A stretch of DNA of 64,000 nucleotides from Rapana venosa (GCA_028751875.1 CM054158.1:53479231-53543230); one strand, 5' to 3'. Positions 22,017-32,725 are shown, counted from the stretch's first letter. The notes: generated by a model from the sequence alone, not told the origin. Translations and numbers: made by a program.

Positions 22017-22428
22017 GTTTGTTTGTTTGTTTGTTCTCTCTATCACTTTCAGTCACGGCAGATGTCTCTGCGGGAAATTTGGGCTGCTCTCCCTTGGAAG
22101 AGCGCGTCCCCACAAGAGCAGCGCCACCCGTTTTTTCTTTTCCTGCCTGCTACTGTGTTAGTTTGTTTCCCTATCAGAGCGGCTTTTTGTACATAATTTT
22201 GCCAGGGAAAACTCTGTTGCCGTGGGTTCTTTTACGTGTGCTAAATAATTATGTGTAACACTCGGGACCTCGGTTTATCGTCTCATCTGAAAAACTAGCA
22301 CCCAGACCACCACTCATGGCCTAATGGATAGGGGAAAAGTACTTTGCCCAAACGGGGATTGAACCATCGCACACTTCAGACACAGAAGTTTCTAGGCAGG
22401 TGCGTTACCTCTAGACCACGACCCCCTC
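22017..22428 (-). mobile_element. SINE family B, full-length copy (antisense)
   Basis: Read on the minus strand it starts TGGTCTAGAGGTAACGC (A box, 22403-22419), has GGTTCAATCCCC (B box, about 22354-22365), then the body with AGATGAGACGATAAACCGAG, AAAAGAACCCACGGCAACAG and GTGGCGCTGCTCTTGTGG, and ends in an (AAAC)n tail (22017-22036). The head is tRNA-related by box match; the parental tRNA is not clear. All expected parts are present. Related pieces lie at 63655-64000. Confidence 0.85.
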
Positions 22429-22559
22429 ATTTACATAATTATAATGATAGCCTTCCAGGAAAGAAAAGAAAACTACATATTAGTCACAACAACAGTGCAT
22501 TCCTTTGTCACTTTTGTGATCAAAATGAAGAGAATCACACACATACCACAATCCGTTGC

Positions 22560-22591
22560 ACCCCCCCCCCTCTCTCTCTCTCTTTTCCCCT

Positions 22592-22629
<38 letters not shown>

Positions 22630-22800
22630 CACACACACCACACACACACACACACCACAATCTGCCCCCCTTCTCCCTCTCTCTATCACACATTCCACAG
22701 TTGTTGCCCCCCCCCCCCCCCCCTCTCTCTCTCACACACACACACCACATTCTGTCCTCTCCCATCTCTGTCACACACACAAAACACCACAAAAACAACA
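22560..22800. repeat. poly-C, (CT)n and (CA)n tracts
   Basis: A run of alternating C, CT and CA blocks. The order poly-C, CT, CA occurs twice (22560-22660 and 22708-22790). Confidence 0.9.
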
Positions 22801-22804
22801 ACAA

Positions 22805-23098
22805 AATAAAAATTTATAAATAATAATATAATAACAATATAAGAGTAATAATAATATATTGAATTTATATAGCGCTGAATCTTGTAAATGAAACAAATCA
22901 AAACGCTTGCACTCAATCATTTACACGCATGCAACTTTCCTCAAATAGCATAAGATATTTCAAGTTTATGCACACACACACAAACAAACACACACACACA
23001 CACCCCAACCACACACACCCCCACCCCACACACACACAGGTGGTGATGAAGGAGATGAAGGATGCTGTTGAAAAAGTAGGGACAGATAATTAAGAGGG
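22805..23098 (-). mobile_element. CR1/L2-like LINE, copy 3 (3' end only)
   Basis: The plus strand reads TAATAATATATTGAATTTAT, then AGCGCTGAATCTTGTAAATG, AAACGCTTGCACTCAATCA, a CA tract and AAGTAGGGACAGATAATT. This is the complement of the copy 1 3' UTR (5940-6240). The copy is about 290 bp and ends three bases before SINE C. Confidence 0.85.
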
Positions 23099-23100
23099 AA

Positions 23101-23497
23101 CCAGCCGCCATGGCGCAGTGGTTAGCGCCTTGGGTTACGGACTGGAAGGTCGCGGGTTCGAATCCATAAGAGTCAAGGATTTTTTCGGACTCCGCCGGCT
23201 CCTACCCAGAGTGAGTGTGCTGTGGGCTCAGTGGAAGACTGGGGCCACACAGTCGAGCTTCATCCACGTAACGGATGCGATTTTAAGAGTGTTGCTTCAA
23301 ATGACCTGACCAACACTGCAGGGGTCTGTATATTTTCGGCCTGGTTGACGCCGGGGTATATTATGATAGTAAGCGTAGAGTACAAAAACCCTGTCAAGTA
23401 GTCTCAAAGCATATGCACTTCCACGAGTCATTACGCATCCTCATTGTCATTGATCATCATGCAATAAAAAATAATTGCCTTGATTCGGGGGTTTTTT
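23101..23497 (+). mobile_element. SINE family C, full-length 5' end
   Basis: tRNA-like head with TGGCGCAGTGGTTAGCGCC (A box, 23111-23129) and GGGTTCGAATCC (B box, 23154-23165), a 43-base spacing normal for tRNA genes. The body includes CACACAGTCGAGCTTCATCC and GCCGGGGTATATTATGAT, followed by an A-rich stretch with AATAAAAAATAATTGCC. The copy runs into the gap. It aligns throughout with 36914-37275. Confidence 0.87.
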
Positions 23498-23500
23498 GGG

Positions 23501-24000
23501 NNNNNNNNNNNNNNNNNNNNNNNNNNNNNNNNNNNNNNNNNNNNNNNNNNNNNNNNNNNNNNNNNNNNNNNNNNNNNNNNNNNNNNNNNNNNNNNNNNNN
23601 NNNNNNNNNNNNNNNNNNNNNNNNNNNNNNNNNNNNNNNNNNNNNNNNNNNNNNNNNNNNNNNNNNNNNNNNNNNNNNNNNNNNNNNNNNNNNNNNNNNN
23701 NNNNNNNNNNNNNNNNNNNNNNNNNNNNNNNNNNNNNNNNNNNNNNNNNNNNNNNNNNNNNNNNNNNNNNNNNNNNNNNNNNNNNNNNNNNNNNNNNNNN
23801 NNNNNNNNNNNNNNNNNNNNNNNNNNNNNNNNNNNNNNNNNNNNNNNNNNNNNNNNNNNNNNNNNNNNNNNNNNNNNNNNNNNNNNNNNNNNNNNNNNNN
23901 NNNNNNNNNNNNNNNNNNNNNNNNNNNNNNNNNNNNNNNNNNNNNNNNNNNNNNNNNNNNNNNNNNNNNNNNNNNNNNNNNNNNNNNNNNNNNNNNNNNN
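23501..24000. other. assembly gap (exactly 500 N)
   Basis: The round length indicates an arbitrary scaffold spacer. Any element crossing it, including the end of SINE C, is incomplete here. Confidence 0.99.
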
Positions 24001-24540
24001 ATTGTTCTTCAACTTAAGTCATGGTCACAAGTGTTATTAGACGAGGAAATAGAAAGTTATGGAAGTTAAAAAATGAAGAGCAAGAGTTGGAAGGAGAAAT
24101 AGGTTAACAATTAGCATTCAGTGTTGTAATTTTGTGTAAAAAAAAACATAGAAGAAAGCAAGGTTAATACTTTTTAAACAGGAGCAAAAGATAAACTCAG
24201 AAATGTTGCAAACATGGAATAAACATAAAGTAACTACATAATATTCAAGTGGATATGCAATAAAACTTCTGGCCATAATGGCAAAGGTGTTTGAATTTTC
24301 ATACACATTTTCCAGTGACTGTTCAGAAATGTAGGTAAAAAAGGTATTAAATAGGGCACCCAAATATAATATGAGTATTGGAATTATGTTGCCACATAGA
24401 CTCTGACATGCTTTACAACTATTTTGTTAAGGAATGCATTTTAACTTCATTCTAAATATAGTGAATAACCCTTCCTCACATACATACATTGATACATAAT
24501 ACTTCTCAATCATACTACAACATATAATACTGGATGGTGT
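24001..24540. other. AT-rich sequence without recognised feature
   Basis: No repeat family, no plausible coding frame. Confidence 0.45.
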
Positions 24541-24895
24541 GTATGTTGTGTAATTGTGTGTGTCATTTATGAATGTGTAGTGTAGGTGTGTATATGTGTA
24601 TGTGTGTATATGGTGTGTGTATGTGTGTATGTGTAAATGTTATTCTAAGTGTTAATGTGTGTATGTATGTGTATGCCATGTTTCCTTTGTGTACAGTATG
24701 TGTATATGTGTGTTCAGGTGTGGTGTATGTGTGTATGTGTGTGTATGTGTGTGATTGTGTGTGTTTGTGTGTGTATGTGTGTTACGTGTGTGTATGTATG
24801 TGTAATGTGTGTGTATGTGTATGTGTGTATATGTGTAATGTGTGTATGACATGTGTCCAGGTGTTGTATGTGTATATGTGTGTTCAGGTGAGTGT
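24541..24895. repeat. (GTGTAT)n / (GT)n microsatellite
   Basis: GTGTATGT-type repeats over about 350 bp. A GTTCAGGTG-centred motif appears at about 24710 and 24880, a sign of longer-range tandem structure. Confidence 0.93.
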
Positions 24896-24914
24896 ATAAT
24901 AATAATTAAATAAT

Positions 24915-24951
<37 letters not shown>

Positions 24952-27785
24952 GGCTTTATATAGCGTCAGATCTTGATCAGGACATATCAAAAGCGCTTGC
25001 ACTCACTCATTCTTATTCAGTCATGCAACCAATAGCAAGTAAAAATTCAACAAGTCCAAATGCACCACACAACTACGCACACACACACACACACACACAA
25101 CACACACACACATCACAACTCACACACACACACACACAACACACACACACGTACATATACTGGCAGGGTGATAGAATTTTCGGCTGTTGAAAAGCAGGGA
25201 TAGCTTAAATGTAATTGTAATGAAAACAGGAGAGGGAAATTCTTAGGTTTGAAACAAATATGTCTTGTGGCCCAGCAGATTATTTTAAAAAGTGTCAAAA
25301 GAAGGTTTTGGTCCGAAGAGAAAGAGAGTTAGAGAGGCACACATTCCAAATATCGATGGGACAGTTAGAAAAGAGGGGGAAAAGATGCGGTTCATGAGCG
25401 TCATGGCCAACAGGTGGACTGGTTGAATCTAGAGTGATTGTAAGCACAAGGAAATCTGAGCAGAGCGAAAGGAACGATGAAGGGGTGTGTTACAGATGGG
25501 ACATTTCACAGAAAGGTAGGAGGGTGCTGTTTTGTGAGACATTTGTAACTGAGAAGTACTGAACTTATAGTTTATTCTTTGTGGCACAGGCAAAACAGTG
25601 GAGAGATCGCAAGAAAGGGTGGAATGTGCTCAGATTAGTTCTTTCTGAGGACTAGTCGGGCTCGTGTTCTAAATTCGATTTGAAGGGAGCTGGACTAGAT
25701 AATGGAATAATTAAATAATTAATAATAATAATGTATGAATTTATATAGCTGGGCAGACCTGCCAAAAAGAGAATGTGCAATAGTCCAGACCGTGAATGGA
25801 ATGAGGATGCCACGGAGTTTTGATGTTGGTCCTATCGCTTTAAGGGAGTAATTTATTGTAACAACTTAACCTACACCACGTTGTTAAGATACCAGACGAA
25901 CCAGGATTTTTTACAAGGAAACTACCAGATATATTATACTTTATAAAGTAAAAATAATTCGTAATATGATAATAAACAAAAAATGTACAATAACAGGTAT
26001 TTGATCTATTTTAAAACAAGGTACTTTCGAATTGCACTAATATCGCGTAATTGATAGAAGCACGACTCTGAGGTCTGGGTGATGAAAGTTTTTTTGATAG
26101 AGGGGTGGTTGTCAATAATGACTCCTAGAAGATACTTTACAGAAGTGTACAGAGGGATTGAGCATTGCCGAATTCTATTGGAAGCTGTTGTAATGGAAGA
26201 AAGAGAGGTTTGTTTTTGTTCTCCTACAAGATGGTCTCAGTTTTCTTCAGCGTTTAGTTGTAACTTCTGTATATCCAGTTTGGGATATCTTGAAAGCAGT
26301 AGGCTATATTTGTCAGAGAGAAGCAGATTTTCAGGAGTGTCAACTGACTTTGAATCTGAGAGTATCAGCATAAACGTGATGGTTGATCCGATTGGGGAAA
26401 AGGTTTATTATATGTGACAAGCGGTGCGGTGTAGCGAGTGAAAGAACAGGGCCCAGAACTGATCCCTGCGGGGACTCCACATTCCAGTCTGGCAGTTACT
26501 GACTGAATCTTGTTTACTGTTGATGTCGGGAATCGGTCAGTCAGGTATGCGCTAAACCAGGTGAGGGTTAGTACAGTAACACAAACGTTTCTTGAAAGCG
26601 GGAGCCAAGGATAGAGTGGTCAATAGTGTCGAATGCTGCAGAATGAGTCGGAGTAGAGTGTGGGGGAGATTTTTCTCTGAGTCTGAAGCGAGTAGAAGCG
26701 TGTTTAACGTGTGAACTAGGGTGGTTTCAGTGCTTGATTGGCGCGATAGGGCAGGACTGCTGAAACGCAGCAGGAAGAAGACAGTGGGAGAGAGGTGGTT
26801 GTTGAGCTGTTTAGAAACTCTCTTTCATGGACTTTAGGATGAAGGTAGGTTGGAAAAAGGTCTGTGATTCTTAAAGGTATGTTAGGGTCAAGGTCTCATG
26901 CTTTTTGAGTATGGTGTGACTTAAAGCAGTCTTGAGAGATGAGGAACATTTCCAGAAACAAGATGATGAGTTTACTCTCTTTGTGTTAGTGGGTATAAGC
27001 TGTGGCAGGGTACCTGCGCGAAAAGAGAAGCAGGTTTATGGGGTCTGAGATCGCATGATTTTTATTGTCATCCTCCTTTCTGAATTGTCTCGATTTCTTT
27101 CTCGCTTGCTGGTTGATACAAGGACAGGAGGGAATGTTCCCGAAAATTTAGTGATCAAAAATTACAAGCTGGAAAGGAGTCTGATCCAAGCTAGAAGCGA
27201 TTGTTGCGGTATGATGTCAGAAAAGAATGCAAAAAACAAAATATAGAAGGATAGTTCAATTTGGTGTAGATTAGAAGGCAGAGGGGCTAGCCTTGCAGAT
27301 CCAACAGGTGGATGGAGGAAAAGAGAGGATTTCATAGATGTGGCATCAAGAGAACTTGAGAAGAGTAAATACTTTGTTTTTGCTGAATGGATTAAGGTTT
27401 TGACTTAGTTGAATTGTTACGAAGAAGTTTCTTGTTGGTTATTTCAATTTTGTTTTTCGCCATTGCCCGTTTGTTGTCGGCGTTTGCGTTTTGCGACCAG
27501 GATGTCACGGTTTGTACCTGGTGCACAGGGCCTGTCAGGCAGGATGATGGTCAGTAGGGGAGCGATGTTCCATCAAGAGTGGATGAGTGACGGTATTGTA
27601 GTGTTTAGACGGGTCAGTAATGGTCAGGGATTTGTTGATAGACGTTCAGCAGCTTGGGAAAGAAAAGTTTTAATATCTATGGCATGAGTTGCGAACGGGT
27701 AATGGACCTTCTTCTTTCTGATAGGTTTTGCAATGTTTGAGGAATGGTTAGAATGATCGGATGAGCAGTTCGTCAGTGTGTATGG
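24896..27785 (-). pseudogene. CR1/L2-like LINE, copy 4 (antisense, 5'-truncated)
   Basis: On the minus strand it ends at a (TTA)n tail (24896-24950) preceded by a diverged version of the family 3' end. The PQGS/GPVLF block lies near 26445-26500 (plus strand AGAACAGGGCCCAGAACTGA). The left part of the element near 27690-27780 parallels copy 1 around 3715-3800, so it reaches back into the endonuclease C-terminus. About 2.9 kb survives, heavily mutated. AT-rich material near 25860-26060 and a TAATAATAA insertion near 25705-25745 interrupt it. No frame is open across any domain. Confidence 0.78.
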
Positions 27786-27877
27786 TGTGTGTATGGGTTG
27801 GTTTGTCGTGTGTTTGTTGTTTGGTGTATGTGTGGAGTGGTGTTTATGTGTGTGGGTATTGTGTGTTTGTGTGTGTA
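27786..27877. repeat. (GT)n tract
   Basis: GTGT/GTTT repeats between the antisense LINE and a truncated SINE. Confidence 0.85.
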
Positions 27878-28078
27878 TCCTGCGGATGAGATATTAAACC
27901 GAGGGCACCGTGTGCGAACGCACGCAGAACATTCTTGCGCACACGTTAAATCCTGTTACGCTCTTTTCGAAAGAGTAGGCCATTGTGTGCCGAGTGGAAA
28001 CAGATGACATAAATTTACCAAAAACCGCAATTACACACGGGGAATGGATGTAAAAAAGCACAAAGAGAGAGAAAAAGA
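27878..28078 (+). mobile_element. SINE family A, 5'-truncated
   Basis: Starts at the central CTGCGGATGAGATATTAAAC, continues with GTGCGAACGCACGCAGAACA, AAGAGTAGGCCATTGTGTGC and GGAATGGATGTAAAAAAGCA. The tRNA-like head is absent. Confidence 0.8.
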
Positions 28079-28084
28079 TGTTTC

Positions 28085-28182
28085 CGTCGTGAGTGTGTGT
28101 TCAGTGTGTTTGTGCGTGTCCTGTGTGTGGACCTTGTATGCGTGTTGCGCGCGCGCGCAACGGCGCGCGCGTATGTGTGTGT
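28085..28182. repeat. (GT)n with (GC)n blocks
   Basis: GT repeats enclose GCGCGCGCGCAACGGCGCGC (about 28147-28170), another Z-DNA-prone and self-complementary tract. Confidence 0.9.
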
Positions 28183-28329
28183 AATAAAATAGTAATAACA
28201 AAGGAAAGAATTGTTCTAAACATGAACTGATCAGGAACACATATTACAAAATAAACTGAAATTCAAAATGAACTACAAGAACTGCAATTAGTGCCCTATA
28301 GAATTAACAGTAACATTAAGCATGTTCAA

Positions 28330-28665
28330 ATGCTAGATTTACATAGTTTCGAACTAGGCGTATTTTTCCTGTATGTAAATTAGACCATGTTCAAATTATA
28401 TTTTTATGTAAATTATCAAGGTCTTTGTGGGTATAGGTTTTAACTAAACATTAATTTAAATATATTTCGATGGTTTTGTTCCATGGTAACATTCATCTAG
28501 CGTGCATATGTGCGTCTGCATATTGTACTAGGACAACATTCTGGAGACAATGTTTAGGTAGTTATGTACACAGGATATTAAATAGAACTGGTGCTATAAC
28601 GGTGCCTTTTGGTAAGCCCATTCAAGATGTTAGGATCTGAGTTGTAGTTTTTCCTATCTTTACTT
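28330..28665 (-). pseudogene. reverse transcriptase fragment of another LINE family (antisense)
   Basis: The minus strand at about 28571-28617 reads GLPKGTVIAPVLFNI, the GxPQGSxxxPxLFNI motif. At 28511-28522 the catalytic box reads YADA within VQYADA, so the second Asp of the YADD pair is lost. K-T-I-E-I-Y-L-N follows. It belongs to neither of the two LINE families above. About 330 bp remain. Confidence 0.65.
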
Positions 28666-28699
28666 GATAGAGCTATTATTAAGAAAGATGTAATGTAAA

Positions 28700-28717
28700 T
28701 GTATAACTGTGTGTGTG

Positions 28718-28768
<51 letters not shown>

Positions 28769-28876
28769 GTTTGGCTTTTTGTGTTGTTTTGTTTACTGTC
28801 TATTGACTAGTCGGTGATACAGATGGAGAGATTTCTCTCTAACACAGCTCTCCCCCTCTCTCCCCTCTCCCTCTCT

Positions 28877-28915
<39 letters not shown>

Positions 28916-28920
28916 AACCA
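28700..28920. repeat. (GT)n and (TC)n tracts
   Basis: GT repeat at about 28709-28765 and TC/CCT repeat at about 28848-28912. Confidence 0.93.
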
Positions 28921-28984
28921 ATCACCACACACTCACAACACACCTGCATCAAATGGCTGGCTATAGTAAACAATATACTATAAG

Positions 28985-29225
28985 AACATCAGAGAGAGAC
29001 AGAGAGAGACCAGACACCAGAGACAGAACAGAGAAAAGAGTAGTGGGAGACCAGAGTAGAAGAGATGGCAGAGACAGAGACAGAGATGTGTGTGTGTGTG
29101 TAAAATATACTATAAGAACATCAGAGAGACAGAGACGAGACAGACCTGAGACAGAGACAAAGAGAGAGGAGACAGAGTAAGAAGGAGGCAGAGACAGAGA
29201 CAGAGATAGTGATGAGTGTGTTTGT
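28985..29225. repeat. (GA/GACA)n with a duplicated segment
   Basis: ATACTATAAGAACATCAGAG occurs twice (28975 and 29107), each followed by GAGACA repeats, showing a 132-bp tandem duplication within the purine tract. Confidence 0.85.
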
Positions 29226-29740
29226 GTGTCAAAGTCAAAGTAAATTTTATTTTCAGATGGTACATTGAATATGCGTGCATTTTGCTTTTTTCATCAAACC
29301 ATCTAGTTAAAGAAAAAAAGCGATGGAAAAGATATATTATGCAGGGACTGAATAAAAAAGCATAATCATGTCAATCTAATAAATTCAAAACAAGAAAGAC
29401 AAGAAATAATTATGCATTTACATGGAATTTAAAAACTAAACAAAAAAACTGAAAAATATTAAACATGCATTCAAATAAATAAAAATTTTGAAAATATATC
29501 CATCATATACAACAAACAAGCAACAAAGAAAAAACCACACCAGACAACAAAGGAGACAGAACATTTTTTTTAAAGGACACACAACTGCTCCCCCCTCTCA
29601 CACATACACACAAAAATTTCAACCTATTTACAACAAACTGAATAAAACAAACAAAAAAAGATAAAAACCAACAAGAACAACACAGAAGCAATAATCAAAA
29701 CAATATACAAAATTCGTACACAAAACAAACAGCTCGCGCG
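29226..29740 (-). repeat. dispersed repeat with (TTTGAC)n-type tail, tentative
   Basis: Starts GTCAAAGTCAAAGTAAATTT followed by TTATTTTCAGATGGTACATT, organised like the repeat at 17521. The remainder is A-rich. Only the tail region is suggestive. Confidence 0.35.
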
Positions 29741-29744
29741 CTTG

Positions 29745-29968
29745 CGCGCATGCGTGTGTGCGTGCGTGTTTGTTGTGTGTGCGTGTGTGTTGTGTGTGTG
29801 TGTGTGTGTGTGGGTGTTGTGTGTGTGTGTGTGTGTGACAACATCACGGCATGTTTGGTCATGTATTGTAGAAGTTTGGCGCCACACACGCTGTCATGCT
29901 TTGATTTGTTGCTTTACAAGATTCAGCGCTATATAAATTCCATACATTATTATTATTATTATTATTCA
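29745..29968 (+). mobile_element. CR1/L2-like LINE, copy 5 (3' end only)
   Basis: A GT tract followed by ACAAGATTCAGCGCTATATA and (TTA)n reproduces the copy 1 3' UTR order. Less than 230 bp of the element is present. Confidence 0.8.
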
Positions 29969-30065
29969 TGCATACTGCTGGGGACCTAGCCTGCACTGCC
30001 GGTACTGCACAGAACACTATCCTGATCTCAGGGCAAAGAGACATCCAAACCCAAAGATAGCTAGC

Positions 30066-30679
30066 GCTCTGTCTCTCTCTCTCTCTGTCTCTATGTCTCT
30101 CTGTCTCTCTCTCTCTCTTTCTCTCTCTTTCTCTATCGCTCGTCTACTCTGTCTGTCTCTTATCCTGTCTTCTCTCTCCTCTCTTCTCTCTCTCTACTCC
30201 TCTCTCTCTCCTCTCTCTCTCTGTCTCTGGTCTGTCTCTATCCCTGTCTCTCTCTTTTCTCTGTTCTCCTGTCTCTGTGTCTCTGTGTCTTCTCTTCCCT
30301 GTCTCCCTGCCTGTGTGTGTGCTCTCTCTCTCCTTCTATTCTCTCTGTATTTATCCCTGTCTCTCTGGCTCTCTCTCCCCTTTGTTTTCTATCTCTGTCT
30401 CTCCCTGTCTCTCTTTCTCTCTGTGTTCTCTCCTCTGTCTCTCTCTCCATTCTCTCGCTGTCTGTCTCTCCCTTTGTCTCCTGTTCACTGTTTCTGTCTC
30501 TCTTTCTATCTCCATGTCTCTCTCTCTGTTCTTTTCTGTCTCTCTCTGTTCTCTCTGTCTTGTCTGTCTCTCTCTGTTCTTCTTCTCTCTCCACGTCTCT
30601 GTCTCAGTCTCTCTGTCTCTCTCTCTGTCTCTTCTCTCCCTGTTCTCCCTGTCTCTCTCTCTGTTCTCTCTCACTGTTC

Positions 30680-30712
<33 letters not shown>

Positions 30713-31165
30713 GTCTCTGTCTTTGTCTCTGTTTCTCTCCCTGTTTCTTTGTGTCAGTCTGTTCTCTGTCTCTCTCTGTCTCTTCTTGCCTCTCTGTCTC
30801 TATTTGTCTGTCTCTCTCTCTCTTTCTCTCTCTCTGTTCCAATGTCTCTATTTGTCTCTATCTTGTCTCTCTGTCTCTCTCTCTGTCTCTATCTCTCTGT
30901 TCTTCTCTCTCTTTCTTTATCTCCTGTCTGTCTCGTCTCTGTCTCTATATCTCTCTGTCTCCTGTCTCTCTCTTTGTCTCTCTCTCTCTCTCTTTGTCTC
31001 TATCTCCCTGTCTCTCTCTCTCTGTCTCTGTCGCTCTGTCTTCTGTCTACTGTTCTCTCTCTGGTCTCTCTCTGTCTCTGTCTCTCTCTCTGTTCTCTCT
31101 CTCTGTCTTCTCTCTGTTCTCTCTTCCATGTTTCTCTATCTCTGTCTCATCTGATCTCTCTTTTC
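30066..31165. repeat. (TCTC/TGTC)n polypyrimidine microsatellite, about 1.1 kb
   Basis: Nearly pure C/T with TGTC repeats. All three plus frames stay open for hundreds of codons (Leu/Ser/Cys/Val-rich), as do minus frames (Arg/Glu/Thr-rich). They are composition artefacts. Confidence 0.96.
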
Positions 31166-31346
31166 GCCTTTCTGGTGTGGGGGTTTTTTTTCCCCCGCCT
31201 TTTTTGGGGAAAATGGCCCCAAAAAGGCCCCGGGCCCCCTTTTTCTCCCAGTAAAAAAACCCCCCGGTTTTTTTTTTCCCCTCTCTCCCCCTCCCCCCCC
31301 CCCCCCTCCCCCCTCCCCCTCCCTCCCTCCCTCCCTTCCACGGCAG

Positions 31347-31382
<36 letters not shown>

Positions 31383-31436
31383 GTCGTGAGACCTTCCCCT
31401 TTTTCGTCCCAAAAACAGGACAGGCCTCCCTCCCTG
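31166..31436. other. homopolymer-rich stretch of doubtful accuracy
   Basis: TTTTTTTCCCCC, AAAAAGGCCCCGGGCCCCC, poly-C (about 31296-31312) and poly-A (about 31350-31380) succeed each other. The texture resembles the 38.5-50.5 kb region. Confidence 0.6.
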
Positions 31437-31950
31437 TCGTCTGTACAACACCCCTGTACAGTGGAGCAGTCTCCTAAACCTGTTGTAAACCCAACTGTTT
31501 CAGTGGGCATGTCCCCCCTCACGGGTCTTACAACACCACATGTTCATGGGCATGTTCCCCCCTGTCTGTACAACACCACACGTACGTGGGAATGTTCCCC
31601 ACTGTCTGTACAAAAACCCATGTACAGTGGGATGCTCCCCACCCTGTCCTGTACAACACACCTGTACAGTGGGATGTCTTTCTCACCTGTCTGTTGTCCA
31701 ACCCACTTTTCAGTGGAGATTCCCCCCTCACCTGTCTGTTTAAAAAACCCCAAAACTGTACGTGGAGCATGCTCCCTCTTGTCTGAAAAACCCCACACTG
31801 TACGTGGAGCATGTCTCCCTCCCCGTTGTCTGTAAAACCCCACACTGTAAGTGGGCTTTCCCTCACTGCTGTACAACACCACACTGTACAGTGGGCTTTC
31901 ATTCTCCCCCTTGTTGTACAACACCAACTGTACAGTGAGCTGCCCTTTTA
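31437..31950. repeat. about 43-bp minisatellite, 12 units, palindromic monomer
   Basis: Each unit follows CTGTACAACACCACACTGTA then CAGTGGG, a variable GATGTTCCCC part and a CTCACCTGT link. CTGTAC and GTACAG within a unit are complementary, so a single unit can form a 6-bp stem with an 11-base loop. Units near 31480, 31690 and 31740 have degraded arms; those near 31440, 31650, 31875 and 31917 are intact. No coding function is apparent. Confidence 0.88.
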
Positions 31951-32440
31951 TTTTTGGATCTGGGTTCACCCAGTTGGAGTTGGGCTTTTGCGGGAGAAAC
32001 ACACTTAAGGACATTCCCCACAACCCCTGGTGGGGACCTGAGGACGTGGCCTGTGACGGAAGGGGGGGGTGGGGGGGGGGGCAGGTGTTTTTACGCAGTG
32101 TCTGCAGAACCACGTCTAGCCCCCGCACTGTCTTTCCCAAGGAATGCACTGCCACACACAACACACACCACCTACCCCCACCCCCACATAAACTGATACC
32201 CAAACCCCAAAACCCCGACCTCCCCCAACAAAGCTTGGCTTCCCTGTCACAGAGAGAGAGAGGGAGAGGAAAAGGGAGGAGAGAGAGGAATGGGGGGGGG
32301 GGTGAAGGAGTGTGGAGTGGTGTAGAAAGGTGTGGGGAGGGGGGGGGGGAGGTGTCAGTTGACAGTGACTCAGAGCAGACAAGTGGCCTCAGTCTAGTTT
32401 GTCTGCTTGGTAGGAAAGCGGGAAATTAGGCCAGGAGATA
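31951..32440. other. unassigned sequence with long G-runs
   Basis: A G8-T-G11 run at 32062-32081 and G-runs near 32293 and 32340-32350 on the plus strand. A C/CA-rich stretch lies at 32150-32220. No gene. Confidence 0.5.
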
Positions 32441-32725
32441 CACCACACACACACAAGGTCAGGAGATACACACACACACACACAAGGTCAGGAGATACAC
32501 ACACACACTACACACACACACAAGGTCAGGAGATACACACACAAAAGGTCAGGAAGATCTAGACACACACACACACTCATACACACCCCCGCGCGCACAC
32601 ACCACGACCAGGAGATCTACACACACACACACACGGCCGGGGTAAACCCCCCCCCTATCCACACACACATGCACGCACACACACAGGAAGGAGATTTATC
32701 ATTTAGATACACACACACACCCACC
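32441..32725. repeat. minisatellite GGTCAGGAGAT + (AC)n, about 8 units
   Basis: AGGTCAGGAGATACACACAC recurs with variable CA length (about 25-45 bp per unit). Later units are diverged (GACCAGGAGATC, GAAGGAGATTTATC). Confidence 0.88.

Noticed and set aside
23111..23165. Possible tRNA gene (A and B boxes)
   Set aside because: The downstream body repeats at 36914 and there is no matching acceptor stem, so this is the head of a SINE. The same reasoning applies at 7538, 21447, 22354, 34235 and 34770.
23413..24069. Open frames crossing the N gap
   Set aside because: Their length comes entirely from unknown bases.
30093..31477. Overlapping frames of 325-386 codons rich in Leu/Ser/Cys/Val
   Set aside because: All three plus frames are open at once in a TCTG microsatellite, which real genes do not do.
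32441..32725. CRISPR-like regularly spaced repeats
   Set aside because: The spacers are CA dinucleotide runs of variable length and the genome is eukaryotic; this is a minisatellite. The 31437-31950 array was rejected as CRISPR for the same reason: no unique spacers.
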